DNA of 64,000 nt from Maricaulis salignorans (GTDB lineage: Bacteria; Pseudomonadota; Alphaproteobacteria; Caulobacterales; Maricaulaceae), in assembly GCF_900103475.1 (NCBI RefSeq), contig NZ_FNHG01000003.1:164254-228253 (forward strand). Reading direction: 5' to 3'. A program made the position numbers and the translations under genes. The notes under the pieces were generated by a model. That model was given only the letters and a program-made list of their open reading frames with translations. It was not told the origin of the DNA and did no database searches. Position 1 is the stretch's first letter. Every line of letters starts with the position of its first letter. Shown in pieces: positions 1 to 8,746 of the stretch.

Positions 1-46
1 CGCCGGCCAACAAGAAACCTGATTACCGCTATTCATGGATTATTGC

Positions 47-75
47 TTGAACTGGCGAACAGTTCACAATACAAA
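47..75 (+). promoter_or_regulatory. Putative mucR promoter with internal palindrome
   Basis: A sigma70-like pair is visible: TTGAAC at 47-52 and TACAAA at 70-75 with a 17-base spacer. A perfect inverted repeat (TGAACTG, five bases, CAGTTCA; 48-66) overlaps the -35 box and fills most of the spacer, where a dimeric repressor would block RNA polymerase. MucR/Ros proteins often repress their own genes, so autoregulation is possible but not shown. The start lies about 70 bases downstream. Nothing else is recognised in bases 1-143; an upstream gene may end just outside the window. Confidence 0.45.
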
Positions 76-143
76 CCAAGAGATAATTATTGATCCGGCG
101 CAACTCCCCCCAAAACGCCAAGCAAATTCGAAAGGCTCAACAA

Positions 144-566
144 ATGTCAGAAGAAAACATCATGCTCGTCGACCAGGAAGAATTGCTTCGGATGACCACC
201 GATGTCGTCGCTTCCTACCTGTCACACAATTCGATGCCAGCGGACAATGTGCCCGAGCTGATTCGTTCGGTTCACACCGCGATGAAAGAAGTTTCCGGTG
301 TTGAACTGAAACAGGAAACCAAATCCAAGCCCGCCGTCCCGGTCGCGAAATCGATCAGCGATGATTACATCGTCTGCCTCGAAGATGGCAAAAAACTCAA
401 AATGCTGAAGCGCTATTTGCGTTCGCAATACAACATGTCGCCAGACGATTATCGTCGTAAATGGAATCTGCCTTCGGATTATCCAATGGTGGCGCCGGCC
501 TATTCTCGCAAGCGCTCGCAGTTTGCCAAGGATATCGGGCTGGGACGGGGCAAGAAGGACGCATAA
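144..566 (+). CDS. mucR: MucR/Ros-family transcriptional regulator
   Basis: A 140-residue MucR/Ros protein, a family that represses AT-rich promoters involved in envelope, motility and cell-cycle functions in alphaproteobacteria. The C-terminal half carries the family signature: CLEDGKK near residue 78, then KRYLRSQY, YRRKWNLPSDYPMVAPAYS and KDIGLGR. The N-terminal helical part (about 10-50) is the oligomerisation region. The start is the ATG at 144; an upstream TTG at 90 stays in frame but adds non-conserved sequence. In the Ros zinc finger (C-x2-C-x9-H-x4-H) only the first Cys (78) is kept; the other positions are Asp81, Tyr91 and Tyr96. Family identity is very sure; the regulated genes are unknown. 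Confidence 0.95.
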   Translation: MSEENIMLVDQEELLRMTTDVVASYLSHNSMPADNVPELIRSVHTAMKEVSGVELKQETKSKPAVPVAKSISDDYIVCLEDGKKLKMLKRYLRSQYNMSPDDYRRKWNLPSDYPMVAPAYSRKRSQFAKDIGLGRGKKDA

Positions 567-585
567 AGCGCCCCTCACCTCACGA

Positions 586-822
586 TCAGACGGAAATACC
601 ACGGCCGGGCTTTTTGCCTGGCCGTTTTTCGTCCGGGGATTTGGCGGCGGCCTTGCCCATCTTCCACGCCAGTTTGGACAATGCCAATTGGTCGATTTCG
701 GCCCTGGTGGTGCGCACAGGCACCTGGAACACAACCTCTTCGCCAGTCGCCGCGTCGACCGCGGCAACACGAACACTGCCGCCAACCTGCTGGATTTCGA
801 TGTAGATCTCGCTACCGCTCAT
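586..822 (-). CDS. Small conserved alphaproteobacterial protein (DUF6898-like)
   Basis: A 78-residue protein encoded 13 bases downstream of hemA on the same strand, so probably cotranscribed. The N-terminal half (about 4-55) has the look of a small beta-rich domain, with EIYIEIQQVGGSVRVAAVDAA and then VFQVPVRTTRAEIDQLALSKL. From memory this resembles DUF6898 proteins found beside hemA in related bacteria; no function is known to me. The C-terminal tail is Lys/Arg/Pro-rich (KRPGKKPGRG) and is encoded by the mucR terminator repeat, which suggests the tail is dispensable or shaped by the terminator. Confidence 0.7.
   Translation of the reverse strand: MSGSEIYIEIQQVGGSVRVAAVDAATGEEVVFQVPVRTTRAEIDQLALSKLAWKMGKAAAKSPDEKRPGKKPGRGISV
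601..629 (+). terminator. Rho-independent terminator of mucR
   Basis: A 10-bp stem (601-610 with 616-625, one G-T pair) closes a loop of five T and is followed by a T-run at 625-629. It lies 34 bases after the mucR stop. It sits inside the 3' end of the convergent small gene at 586-822, so the same bases also encode that protein's basic C-terminal tail. Confidence 0.85.
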
Positions 823-835
823 CGAGCCACCGGCA

Positions 836-2059
836 TCATCCCTTCACCGCCAGATCCTGCTGCGACGCCCGCTGCCAGACATCGCGCAGCGCCTCGATCA
901 ACGCGTCGAACATGGCATCGGTGTGCAGCGGCGTCGGTGTCAGACGCAGGCGCTCAGTGCCCTTGGGAACAGTGGGATAGTTGATCGGCTGCACATAGAT
1001 GCCGTGATCGTCGAGCAGCATGTCGGTCATGCGCTTGCACAGGACCGGGTCGCCGACCTGGACCGGTACGATATGTGTCACCGACGGCATGACCGGGAAG
1101 CCGGCCTCGGCAAGACGTAGCTTCAGCGTCGCGGCGCGCTCCTGATGCTTCTCGCGCAGCTCATGCGCCGATTTGAGGTATTCGACGCTGGCGCGCGCGC
1201 CCGCGGCCAGCGCCGGCGGAAGCGCCGTGGTGAAGATGAAACCTGAAGCCAGCGAGCGGATCGCATCGATCACGATCTCATTGGCCGCAACATACCCGCC
1301 CATCACGCCATAGGCCTTGCCCAGGGTGCCCTCGATGATGTCGATCCGGTGCATCAGGCCTTCACGTTCGGCGATACCGCCACCGCGCAGGCCGTAGAGA
1401 CCAACCGCGTGAACTTCATCGATATATGTCAGGGCGTTGTACGTGTCGGCGAGATCACAGACCGCCTTGATCGGACCGATATCGCCGTCCATGGAATAGA
1501 CGGATTCAAAGGCGATCAGCTTTGGCGCGTCCTTGGGGGCCGCGGCCAGCAATTCTTCCAGATGCGCGACATCATTATGGCGCCAGACATGCTTCTCGCA
1601 GCGCGCGCCATTCACACCGGCGATCATCGAGGCGTGGTTCAGCTCGTCGGAAAAAATGATGAGGCCAGGCAGGATCTTGCCCAAGGTGGAGAGCGTCGCT
1701 TCATTGGCGATATAGCCCGACGTGAAGAGCAGCGCCGCTTCCTTGTCGTGCAGGTCGGCGAGCGAGCGCTCGAGCTCGACATGATAATGCGTGGTGCCGG
1801 AAATATTGCGCGTGCCGCCGGCCCCGGAGCCGACATCGTCGATGGCTTTCTTCATCGACTCAACGACGCAGGGCAATTGCCCCATCCCGAGATAATCATT
1901 GGAACACCAGACGGTGACATCCTTGACCTGGCCGTCCGGAGCGCGCCAGCGCGCAACCGGGAATTCACCCTTGCGGCGAAGCAAATCGGCGAACACACGG
2001 TAACGGCCCTCGGCCTTCACACGGCGTACGGCCGCCTCAAACGCGTTCTGGTAATCCAT
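836..2059 (-). CDS. hemA: 5-aminolevulinate synthase
   Basis: Condenses glycine and succinyl-CoA to 5-aminolevulinate, the first step of heme synthesis by the Shemin (C4) pathway in the cytoplasm. The 407-residue length is typical. Family landmarks are visible: [10 protein letters not shown] near residue 55, the [12 protein letters not shown] segment, [11 protein letters not shown] and the PLP-lysine motif EGTLGKAYG around residue 250. It belongs to the alpha-oxoamine synthase family, as does Kbl at the other end of the window. hemB, the next pathway enzyme, lies 5 kb away. The upstream region (2060-2184) holds TTAACGGTCTA on the coding strand at 2110-2120, an 11-mer also found upstream of motB. 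Confidence 0.97.
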   Translation of the reverse strand: MDYQNAFEAAVRRVKAEGRYRVFADLLRRKGEFPVARWRAPDGQVKDVTVWCSNDYLGMGQLPCVVESMKKAIDDVGSGAGGTRNISGTTHYHVELERSLADLHDKEAALLFTSGYIANEATLSTLGKILPGLIIFSDELNHASMIAGVNGARCEKHVWRHNDVAHLEELLAAAPKDAPKLIAFESVYSMDGDIGPIKAVCDLADTYNALTYIDEVHAVGLYGLRGGGIAEREGLMHRIDIIEGTLGKAYGVMGGYVAANEIVIDAIRSLASGFIFTTALPPALAAGARASVEYLKSAHELREKHQERAATLKLRLAEAGFPVMPSVTHIVPVQVGDPVLCKRMTDMLLDDHGIYVQPINYPTVPKGTERLRLTPTPLHTDAMFDALIEALRDVWQRASQQDLAVKG

Positions 2060-2184
2060 GCCGGCCTCATTTACGGTCTGCTGCGTCCATTCAGGTTTGA
2101 ATCGACATATAGACCGTTAAGGCGTGCGCTGCGAATGGACGAAGCGCCGCACCCGGCAAAAAATCACAGTCGGCAGGAAATCGG

Positions 2185-2676
2185 CTACATGCGGAAGCGG
2201 ATATGATCGGCCCAGAAACGCTCGACACGGGTCAGCGCCGTATTCACCGCTGGCAGGTTGCCATCGTCCACGCCGCCAACCGCGCCCAGTGAGGCACCCT
2301 GGCGATCAAACAGTGCCGACAGTTTGGCCCGCACGGCATTGCCGCTTTCGGTCAGGGACACCTTGACCGCGCGGCGATCAACGGCCGAGCGTTCATGGCG
2401 GATATATCCGGCATCCACGAGCTTCTTGAGATTATAGGAGACGTTGGACCCGAGATAATGACCCCGCGTTCGCAGCTCGCCGGCGGTCAATTCCTGATCT
2501 CCGATATTGAACAGCAACAGCGCCTGAACGCTGTTGAGATTGTCCATGCTGTCGCGATCCAGCTCGTCCTTCACAACATCGAGCAATTGCCGGTGCAGGC
2601 GTTCAACCAGTTGCAGCAATTCGAGATACTGTGTGTTCGTTTCCGGAATCGGGGCCAGATTTTCTGCCAATGCCAT
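2185..2676 (-). CDS. MarR-family winged-helix regulator (LdtR-like)
   Basis: A 163-residue winged-helix protein. The helix-turn-helix part lies around residues 55-105, with LTAGELRTRGHYLGSNVSYN and the wing segment RHERSAVDRRAVKVSLTESG typical of MarR regulators. It resembles the LdtR group of alphaproteobacteria, known in Liberibacter to control an L,D-transpeptidase gene; that functional link is inference here. The ATG at 2676 is chosen because GGAG lies about nine bases upstream and the family begins near here; a TTG at 2727 would add a non-conserved leader. It lies after mmsB on the same strand. A tandem CTGATCGTT repeat (2691-2708) lies just upstream of the gene. Confidence 0.85.
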   Translation of the reverse strand: MALAENLAPIPETNTQYLELLQLVERLHRQLLDVVKDELDRDSMDNLNSVQALLLFNIGDQELTAGELRTRGHYLGSNVSYNLKKLVDAGYIRHERSAVDRRAVKVSLTESGNAVRAKLSALFDRQGASLGAVGGVDDGNLPAVNTALTRVERFWADHIRFRM

Positions 2677-2742
2677 TATCACCACTCCACCTGATCGTTC
2701 TGATCGTTGGCGGCAGCCTAACAGCAACAGGCTAAAGAGCGT

Positions 2743-3636
2743 TTAATCCGCCTTCCAGCTTCCGTTAAGCATCTTGTAGATGGCCGAAAAGTCGAGATCC
2801 TGGCCGCCCAGATTGCCGAACATCGCGTAGAGCGCCTCGGCCTGGGCACCCAGCGGGGTCGAGGCGCCGGACGCCTGGGCCGCATCCTGGGCCAGCTTGA
2901 GATCCTTCAGCATCATCCCCGTGGCAAAGCCCGGCTTGTAGTCATGATTGGCCGGCGTGCCCGGCATCGGCCCGGCAACCGGGCAATAGCTCGTCATCGA
3001 CCAGGACTGACCGGAGGCTTTGGAGGAAATGTCGAAGAATTTCTGCTGGTCCAGGCCCAGCTTCTCAGCCAGCGCGAACGCCTCACACGTGCCGATCATC
3101 GTGATGCCCAGCAGCATGTTGTTGCAGATCTTGGCGGCCTGCCCTGCCCCGGTATCACCGGCATGCAGAATTGCCTTGCCCATGGCCTGCAGGATGGGCT
3201 CGGCGACGGCAAAATCGGCCTCCGCGCCGCCGACCATGAAGGTCAGCGTGCCGGCCGCCGCAGCGGCAACTCCGCCGGACACTGGAGCATCGACGAAGCG
3301 GAAACCCTGATCGACGGCGGCCTTGCCGACGAAGCGGGCACTGTCGACGTCGATCGTTGAACAATCGAGGAAGAGCGTTCCGGGGGCGGCATTCGGGAAG
3401 ACATCGCCGGCATAGACGGCGCGAACATGCTTGCCCGCCGGCAGCATGGTGACGACTGCAGCAGCGCCGGACACGGCGTCGGCGGTCGATTTCGCTGCCT
3501 TGGCCCCGCTTTCAACCGCGTGCGCCAGGGCGGTAGCGCTGAGATCGAAAGCCCGCACCTCATGGCCCGCCTTGACGAGATTGGCCGCCATGCCGGAACC
3601 CATATTGCCCAGGCCGATAAATGCGATGATCGCCAT
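2743..3636 (-). CDS. mmsB: 3-hydroxyisobutyrate dehydrogenase
   Basis: Oxidises 3-hydroxyisobutyrate to methylmalonate semialdehyde with NAD in valine breakdown. The 297-residue protein opens with the Rossmann motif IGLGNMGSGMA (residues 6-16), has the substrate-binding signature DAPVSGGVAAA near residue 120 and the catalytic-lysine region GAGQAAKICNNMLLG near residue 165. It lies 44 bases downstream of the hydrolase that makes its substrate, on the same strand, so one operon is likely. A paralogue of the same superfamily is at 13374-14243, but this copy has the better pathway context. Confidence 0.94.
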   Translation of the reverse strand: MAIIAFIGLGNMGSGMAANLVKAGHEVRAFDLSATALAHAVESGAKAAKSTADAVSGAAAVVTMLPAGKHVRAVYAGDVFPNAAPGTLFLDCSTIDVDSARFVGKAAVDQGFRFVDAPVSGGVAAAAAGTLTFMVGGAEADFAVAEPILQAMGKAILHAGDTGAGQAAKICNNMLLGITMIGTCEAFALAEKLGLDQQKFFDISSKASGQSWSMTSYCPVAGPMPGTPANHDYKPGFATGMMLKDLKLAQDAAQASGASTPLGAQAEALYAMFGNLGGQDLDFSAIYKMLNGSWKAD

Positions 3637-3680
3637 GTGAAATCTCCCGAATTATGTTGCTGTGCGCCGGGCCGTTGGCC

Positions 3681-4742
3681 TCAGTCGAGGAAAGTCATTT
3701 CATGCGCGTCGTCAAGCGGCGCGAATGCCGCAGCGACCGCCAGATCGTCGACTTCGCTCAAACTGGCCGGCGACCAGACCGGCTTATTGTCCTTCTCGAT
3801 GATGACAGCGCGGACACCTTCATAGAAATCCGTGCCGGTCAGACACCAGGCGCTCAAGCGCAAATCCTGCCGCATCACGCCCTCAAAGCTCAGGTCCGCA
3901 CCGGCGCGCAGGGCGGCCAGGGTGAGTTTGAGCGCCGTCGGTGATTTCCCCGCAAGGATTTTGAGCTGTTTAATCGACCAGGCATCACCGGCCGCCGTCA
4001 TCCGTTCGATCATCGGCTCGACGCTGTCGCCAGCGAAGGCAGCGTCAATCAGCGTCCGTGTCAGCGCCAGATCGCTGTCACCGGGATCGCCGGAGAACTC
4101 CTCGAGCAGGACTTCCAGCGCGTCCTCACCGGTAAGATCAGCGCGCTCAAGCGCTGCAATCAGGGCTTCGGTCTGCGCCGACGGACAGTAATGCGTGGCC
4201 AGACCCGCCGCGATGCAATCAGGCGCCTTCAGGCGAGCGCCGGTCAGGCCCATCCAGGTGCCGATCTCGCCATCGAGTCGCGGCAGGAACCAGGCACCGC
4301 CGACATCGGGGTGAAAGCCGATGCCCGTTTCCGGCATGGCGAACATGGTCCTGTCACCAGCGACGCGGTGGGAACCATGCACTGAAACGCCAACACCGCC
4401 GCCCATGACGATGCCGTCAATCAGCGCGACATAGGGTTTGGGATAGTGATGGATCAGCGTGTTGAGCCGGTATTCATCGCGCCAGAACAGCCAGGCGTCA
4501 TCATTCCCGGCCTTGCCGCTGTCATGAAGCTTGAGGATGTCGCCGCCGGCGCAAAACCCTTTCTCCCCGGCCCCGTCAACGACGATGGCCTGCACGGCAT
4601 CGTCTTGCGCCCAGACCTGCAGCGCCTCGATCATCGCGAGGCACATGCCATGGGTCAGCGCATTGAGCGCCTTGGGGCGGTTGAGGGTAATGCGGCCGAC
4701 ATGGCCACATTTGCGGGCGATGATTTCGGGTTCTTGGGTCAT
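3681..4742 (-). CDS. 3-hydroxyisobutyryl-CoA hydrolase (enoyl-CoA hydratase family)
   Basis: A 353-residue crotonase-fold enzyme. Length, the oxyanion-hole segments EKGFCAGGDI (around 60-70) and DGIVMGGGVGVSVHGSHRV (around 108-126), and the stretch PETGIGFHPDVGGAWFLPRL fit 3-hydroxyisobutyryl-CoA hydrolase rather than a plain 260-residue enoyl-CoA hydratase. It hydrolyses the CoA ester in valine catabolism and its product is used by the downstream dehydrogenase. Its ATG overlaps the stop of the PIN-domain gene (TCAT at 4739-4742 on the plus strand is ATGA on the minus), so its translation may be coupled to a toxin gene, an odd arrangement for a metabolic enzyme. Confidence 0.92.
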   Translation of the reverse strand: MTQEPEIIARKCGHVGRITLNRPKALNALTHGMCLAMIEALQVWAQDDAVQAIVVDGAGEKGFCAGGDILKLHDSGKAGNDDAWLFWRDEYRLNTLIHHYPKPYVALIDGIVMGGGVGVSVHGSHRVAGDRTMFAMPETGIGFHPDVGGAWFLPRLDGEIGTWMGLTGARLKAPDCIAAGLATHYCPSAQTEALIAALERADLTGEDALEVLLEEFSGDPGDSDLALTRTLIDAAFAGDSVEPMIERMTAAGDAWSIKQLKILAGKSPTALKLTLAALRAGADLSFEGVMRQDLRLSAWCLTGTDFYEGVRAVIIEKDNKPVWSPASLSEVDDLAVAAAFAPLDDAHEMTFLD

Positions 4743-5173
4743 GATCCACTCGGTTCGCTCAAATCATGACAAGGGATGGCGTTTGCCCGCGCCACCGTCA
4801 ACAGGGCTTTGTCCCTCGATGCCAGTTCGCCGCCGGATTCGATGGCGAGCGCGAGATAGGCGGCGTCAAACAGGCTGAGCCCCGCGGCCCTTGCAAAGGC
4901 CGTCAGTTCAAAGATCTGGCCAGTAAAGCGCGGCGGAAGAACTGTGATATGCAGGTCATGGAGTTCGCCAAGGGTGGCCGCCAATTCGACGCTGCCGCGC
5001 GCCGCCGAACGGCGCAGCAAATTCCCGGTCTCCCAGGCGAAGACATCCGGCGCAATCAACCGATAGCGAGGCAGCTCATCGAGGAAAGCGTCACTGCGCG
5101 GCCCTGCCTGCGCCCGCAGCACCCAGGCGAGCGCGGCAGACGCATCAACGACGAGCGGTTTTAACTCCGCCAC
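4739..5173 (-). CDS. vapC: PIN-domain ribonuclease toxin, VapC type
   Basis: A 144-residue PIN-domain protein. The first acidic residue is in VVDASAALAWVL (Asp10), conserved acidic positions follow in APDVFAWETGN (around 42-50), and the C-terminal signature SLFDAAYLALAIESGGELASRDKAL carries Asp residues near 101 and 119. VapC toxins are magnesium-dependent RNases held inactive by the cognate antitoxin. It overlaps the antitoxin gene by 13 bases and the hydrolase gene by 4, so the three genes are coupled. The RNA target cannot be told from sequence. Confidence 0.9.
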   Translation of the reverse strand: MAELKPLVVDASAALAWVLRAQAGPRSDAFLDELPRYRLIAPDVFAWETGNLLRRSAARGSVELAATLGELHDLHITVLPPRFTGQIFELTAFARAAGLSLFDAAYLALAIESGGELASRDKALLTVARANAIPCHDLSEPSGS

Positions 5174-5424
5174 GCGTCAGCCCGGAACTCTTCCCAGCTC
5201 AGTCCGTCGAGCTCGGGACAGGGCTTTTGCGTTTCGCGGAATGCCTTCAGCTTTGCCACCAGTTCTGCGCCGGAAAGCTTTTTGTCGACATAGGGTTCTT
5301 CACGCGACAGTACGGCAATGCGCTTGCCGTGGCGGGTGATCACGATCGGCCCCTCGCCGCGCTCGACAGCATCGAGCAGCGCCGACAGGCGTGTCTTGGC
5401 TTCCAGAACACCGACTTCAAGCAT
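5161..5424 (-). CDS. vapB: Phd/YefM-type antitoxin partner of VapC
   Basis: An 87-residue antitoxin. The N-terminal MLEVGVLEAKTRLSALLDAVERGE and PIVITRHGKRIAVLS are the Phd/YefM DNA-binding fold; the C-terminal part (about 50-87, DGLSWEEFRADAWRS) would wrap the toxin. I chose the ATG at 5424; the frame stays open to 5685 but the added residues are non-conserved. It precedes and overlaps the toxin gene, the usual antitoxin-first order that lets the complex repress its own promoter, which would be in the 52 bases upstream. Confidence 0.9.
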   Translation of the reverse strand: MLEVGVLEAKTRLSALLDAVERGEGPIVITRHGKRIAVLSREEPYVDKKLSGAELVAKLKAFRETQKPCPELDGLSWEEFRADAWRS

Positions 5425-5476
5425 GCCGCACCTCTGACCATAAACATAGTCAGAATAGCAAATCAGAGCGCGTGCG

Positions 5477-5881
5477 TCATTCGAAAAACTCGCGCACCAC
5501 CCATTCGTCCTCGACCCATTCCGGCTCAAACGAGGCGAATACCAGACCGACCCAGCCGAAGCGGGCGTCGGGCGCACGGGCGGCGAGTTCGGCGTCCTGC
5601 TGCAGCGGCACCCAGCACACCAGATCACCGGGCTGCAGCGCCTGTTTCGGGGCAAAAGTGGTGCGAGAAATGACCACGAAACCACCGTCTTCCGATGCCA
5701 CTTTCAGGGTCAGCTCCGCGCAGCCATCGCCTTCATCGCGCAGGCCACCCTCCGCGACGGATTCCAGCACCATGGCCAGCATCGGATGCTCCGGCACGAT
5801 CAAGGTGTCGTGCTCGGCACAGGCATGTTCAAAGGCCTCCATGGAGGAGCCGAACGTCCGCTGGGGTGTGTCTTCAGTCAT
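5477..5881 (-). CDS. Hypothetical protein, 134 residues
   Basis: I do not recognise a family. The ATG at 5881 is preferred over one at 5935, which adds an Arg-rich leader. The protein is acidic, with no signal peptide or membrane segment, and looks like a small soluble beta-rich domain: ELTLKVASEDGGFVVISR, then LQPGDLVCWVPLQQD and WVGLVFASFEPEWVEDEW at the C-terminus. It lies between the acyl-CoA dehydrogenase gene (71 bases downstream of it) and the antitoxin gene, all on the minus strand, and may be cotranscribed with the valine block. Confidence 0.7.
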   Translation of the reverse strand: MTEDTPQRTFGSSMEAFEHACAEHDTLIVPEHPMLAMVLESVAEGGLRDEGDGCAELTLKVASEDGGFVVISRTTFAPKQALQPGDLVCWVPLQQDAELAARAPDARFGWVGLVFASFEPEWVEDEWVVREFFE

Positions 5882-5952
5882 GCCGGCTCCTGCTCTTCGC
5901 CTGGTCACATTTCGAACCGCAAAACCGGTTCCCACTTTTGCGACAAACGCTC

Positions 5953-7098
5953 CTATCGCATCAAATCCTTGGCGATGATGACGCGCATGATTTCATTGGT
6001 GCCTTCCAGGATCTGGTGCACCCGCAGATCGCGCACGATGCGCTCCATCGGATAATCCTTGAGATAGCCATAGCCGCCATGCAGCTGCAGCGCCTGGTTG
6101 GCAATGTCGAAACAGGCATCGGTCGCAAAACGCTTGGCCATGGCGCAATATTTGGCGGCCGAGGGGTCATTCGCATCGACCGAGGCGGCGGCGCGATAGA
6201 GCATGAGGCGCGAGGCCTCCAGCTCGGTTGCCATGTCAGCCAGCTTGAATTGCGAGACCTGGAACTGGCCGATCGGGCGGCCGAATTGCTGCCGCGTCGA
6301 GACATAGTCCAGCGCCAGATCGAGCGCTTCGCTGGCGCCGCCAAGCGAACAGGCGCCGATATTGATGCGGCCGCCATTGAGACCCTTCATCGCCAGGGTA
6401 AAGCCCATGCCTTCGTCGGCCAGACGATTGGCGACGGGAACGCGGCAATCGGCAAAATTGACGATCCGGGTCGGCTGGGCATTCCAGCCCATCTTTTTTT
6501 CATTGGCACCGAAGGTGAGGCCGGGCGTGTCCTTCTCGACGACAAGGGTCGAGATGCCCTTGGGGCCATCGCCGCCGGTGCGGCACATGACGATGTAATA
6601 GTCGGATGTCCCGGCGCCGGAGATGAAGGCCTTGGCGCCATTGAGGATGTAGTGATCACCATCGCGCACGGCCTTGGTGCGCAGGCTCGCGGCGTCGGAA
6701 CCGGCACCTGGCTCGGTCAGGCAATAGGAAGCGATCTTGTCCATCGACATCATGTCGGGGAGGAAGCGCTGGCGCTGTTCTTCCGTGCCCCAGGTGTCGA
6801 TCATCCAGGAACACATATTGTGGATCGACAGGAAGGCCGCGGTTGCGACACATCCGCGCGATAATTGCTCGAAAATCAGGCAGGCATCGAGGCGCGACAG
6901 GCCGGAGCCGCCAACATCCTCGCGGGTATAGATACCGGCAAAGCCCATCGCCGCAGCATCGCGCAGCGCGTCGACCGGGAAATGCTTGTCCTCATCCCAC
7001 TTTGCCGCATTGGGTTTGAGGCGGTCGTTCGAGAAATTGCGGGCGGCGTCCTGAATCAGTATCTGATCTTCAGTGAGAGCGAAGTGCACAGCGGGCAT
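5953..7098 (-). CDS. Acyl-CoA dehydrogenase, probably isobutyryl-CoA dehydrogenase
   Basis: FAD enzyme of 381 residues that would oxidise isobutyryl-CoA to methacrylyl-CoA in valine catabolism, passing electrons to ETF. Visible are [18 protein letters not shown] around residue 130 and the C-terminal run [25 protein letters not shown], where the Glu of LEGT is the catalytic base position. Isobutyryl-CoA rather than a general acyl-CoA is inferred from the neighbouring hydrolase and mmsB. The ATG at 7098 is used because the family begins at FALTEDQ; the frame remains open well upstream without conserved sequence. Confidence 0.9.
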   Translation of the reverse strand: MPAVHFALTEDQILIQDAARNFSNDRLKPNAAKWDEDKHFPVDALRDAAAMGFAGIYTREDVGGSGLSRLDACLIFEQLSRGCVATAAFLSIHNMCSWMIDTWGTEEQRQRFLPDMMSMDKIASYCLTEPGAGSDAASLRTKAVRDGDHYILNGAKAFISGAGTSDYYIVMCRTGGDGPKGISTLVVEKDTPGLTFGANEKKMGWNAQPTRIVNFADCRVPVANRLADEGMGFTLAMKGLNGGRINIGACSLGGASEALDLALDYVSTRQQFGRPIGQFQVSQFKLADMATELEASRLMLYRAAASVDANDPSAAKYCAMAKRFATDACFDIANQALQLHGGYGYLKDYPMERIVRDLRVHQILEGTNEIMRVIIAKDLMR

Positions 7099-7145
7099 CC
7101 TGTCGGCTATGAGTGTTTGGCATGGCGTATCGTGACCGCGCCAAA

Positions 7146-7171
7146 GCCGCAAGTTCGTGCCGCAAGTTTGT
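7146..7171 (+). repeat. Tandem 13-bp direct repeat upstream of hemB
   Basis: Two adjacent units, GCCGCAAGTTCGT (7146-7158) and GCCGCAAGTTTGT (7159-7171), differ at one position. They end 27 bases before the hemB start in the short divergent gap between the acyl-CoA dehydrogenase gene and hemB. Tandem sites of this length could bind a regulator, or may simply be a small duplication. Confidence 0.6.
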
Positions 7172-7180
7172 GATGTTTGA

Positions 7181-8182
<1,002 letters not shown>

Positions 8183-8224
8183 TCAACAAGCATTAAGGCC
8201 AATTGTTGGGAACGTTCTAAGACC

Positions 8225-8746
8225 ATGAGATATCTACCAACCGCATTTGCCCAACTCGCCTTCGCGTGGAAGCTCTACAACTACGCTCTCGACGGCAATA
8301 TTGATTTCGGAAAACTAGATATTCCGGTCACCTTCCAGGAAGATGGTCAAATCCTCGTATTGCCTGATCGCATATTCGATAATGAGAACGATTTCATTTT
8401 GGCGTTCCAGAACCAGCTTTGCGTCGCGTTCGGCGCCGCTGCTATCACGTTGAATCGATCACGGGAGGAGGCTGGAATCACCCTCCCTGATCCGATCCAA
8501 AGTGAACAAGATCAGTGCGTCGCGCTAACATATCAAATTCGCAATGCTTTCGCCCATGACATCTCCGAGCCAAAATGGGATTTGAGGAAAAAACGGTACG
8601 CCCGGGAATACGAATTCGGGGGCATCCGAGTAGACCTCCGGAACGTCGGAGATAAAGCCTTCGAGTATCAAGACATCGGAGGACCCGACGTTCTATTTCG
8701 CATACGGGAGTATGCCGAAGCCAGTCTCTTTGCGGAGCTGAGATGA
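8225..8746 (+). CDS. Uncharacterised protein with HEPN-like R-x4-H motif
   Basis: A 173-residue soluble protein I cannot assign to a named family. Base composition is visibly AT-richer than both neighbours, which suggests transfer. Residues 60-112 look helical and contain LTYQIRNAFAHDI: Arg106-Asn-Ala-Phe-Ala-His111 fits the R-x4-6-H signature of HEPN ribonucleases, where an Asn after the Arg is common. Low-complexity or membrane segments are absent. Its stop overlaps the start of the next gene (ATGA at 8743), so the two are translationally coupled. No nucleotidyltransferase or antitoxin partner is next to it. The HEPN reading is a hypothesis from one motif. Confidence 0.75.
   Translation: MRYLPTAFAQLAFAWKLYNYALDGNIDFGKLDIPVTFQEDGQILVLPDRIFDNENDFILAFQNQLCVAFGAAAITLNRSREEAGITLPDPIQSEQDQCVALTYQIRNAFAHDISEPKWDLRKKRYAREYEFGGIRVDLRNVGDKAFEYQDIGGPDVLFRIREYAEASLFAELR

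Noticed and set aside
2715..2733. AGCCT/AGGCT inverted repeat after mmsB as terminator
   Set aside because: The stem is only five base pairs with no T-run; too weak to call.
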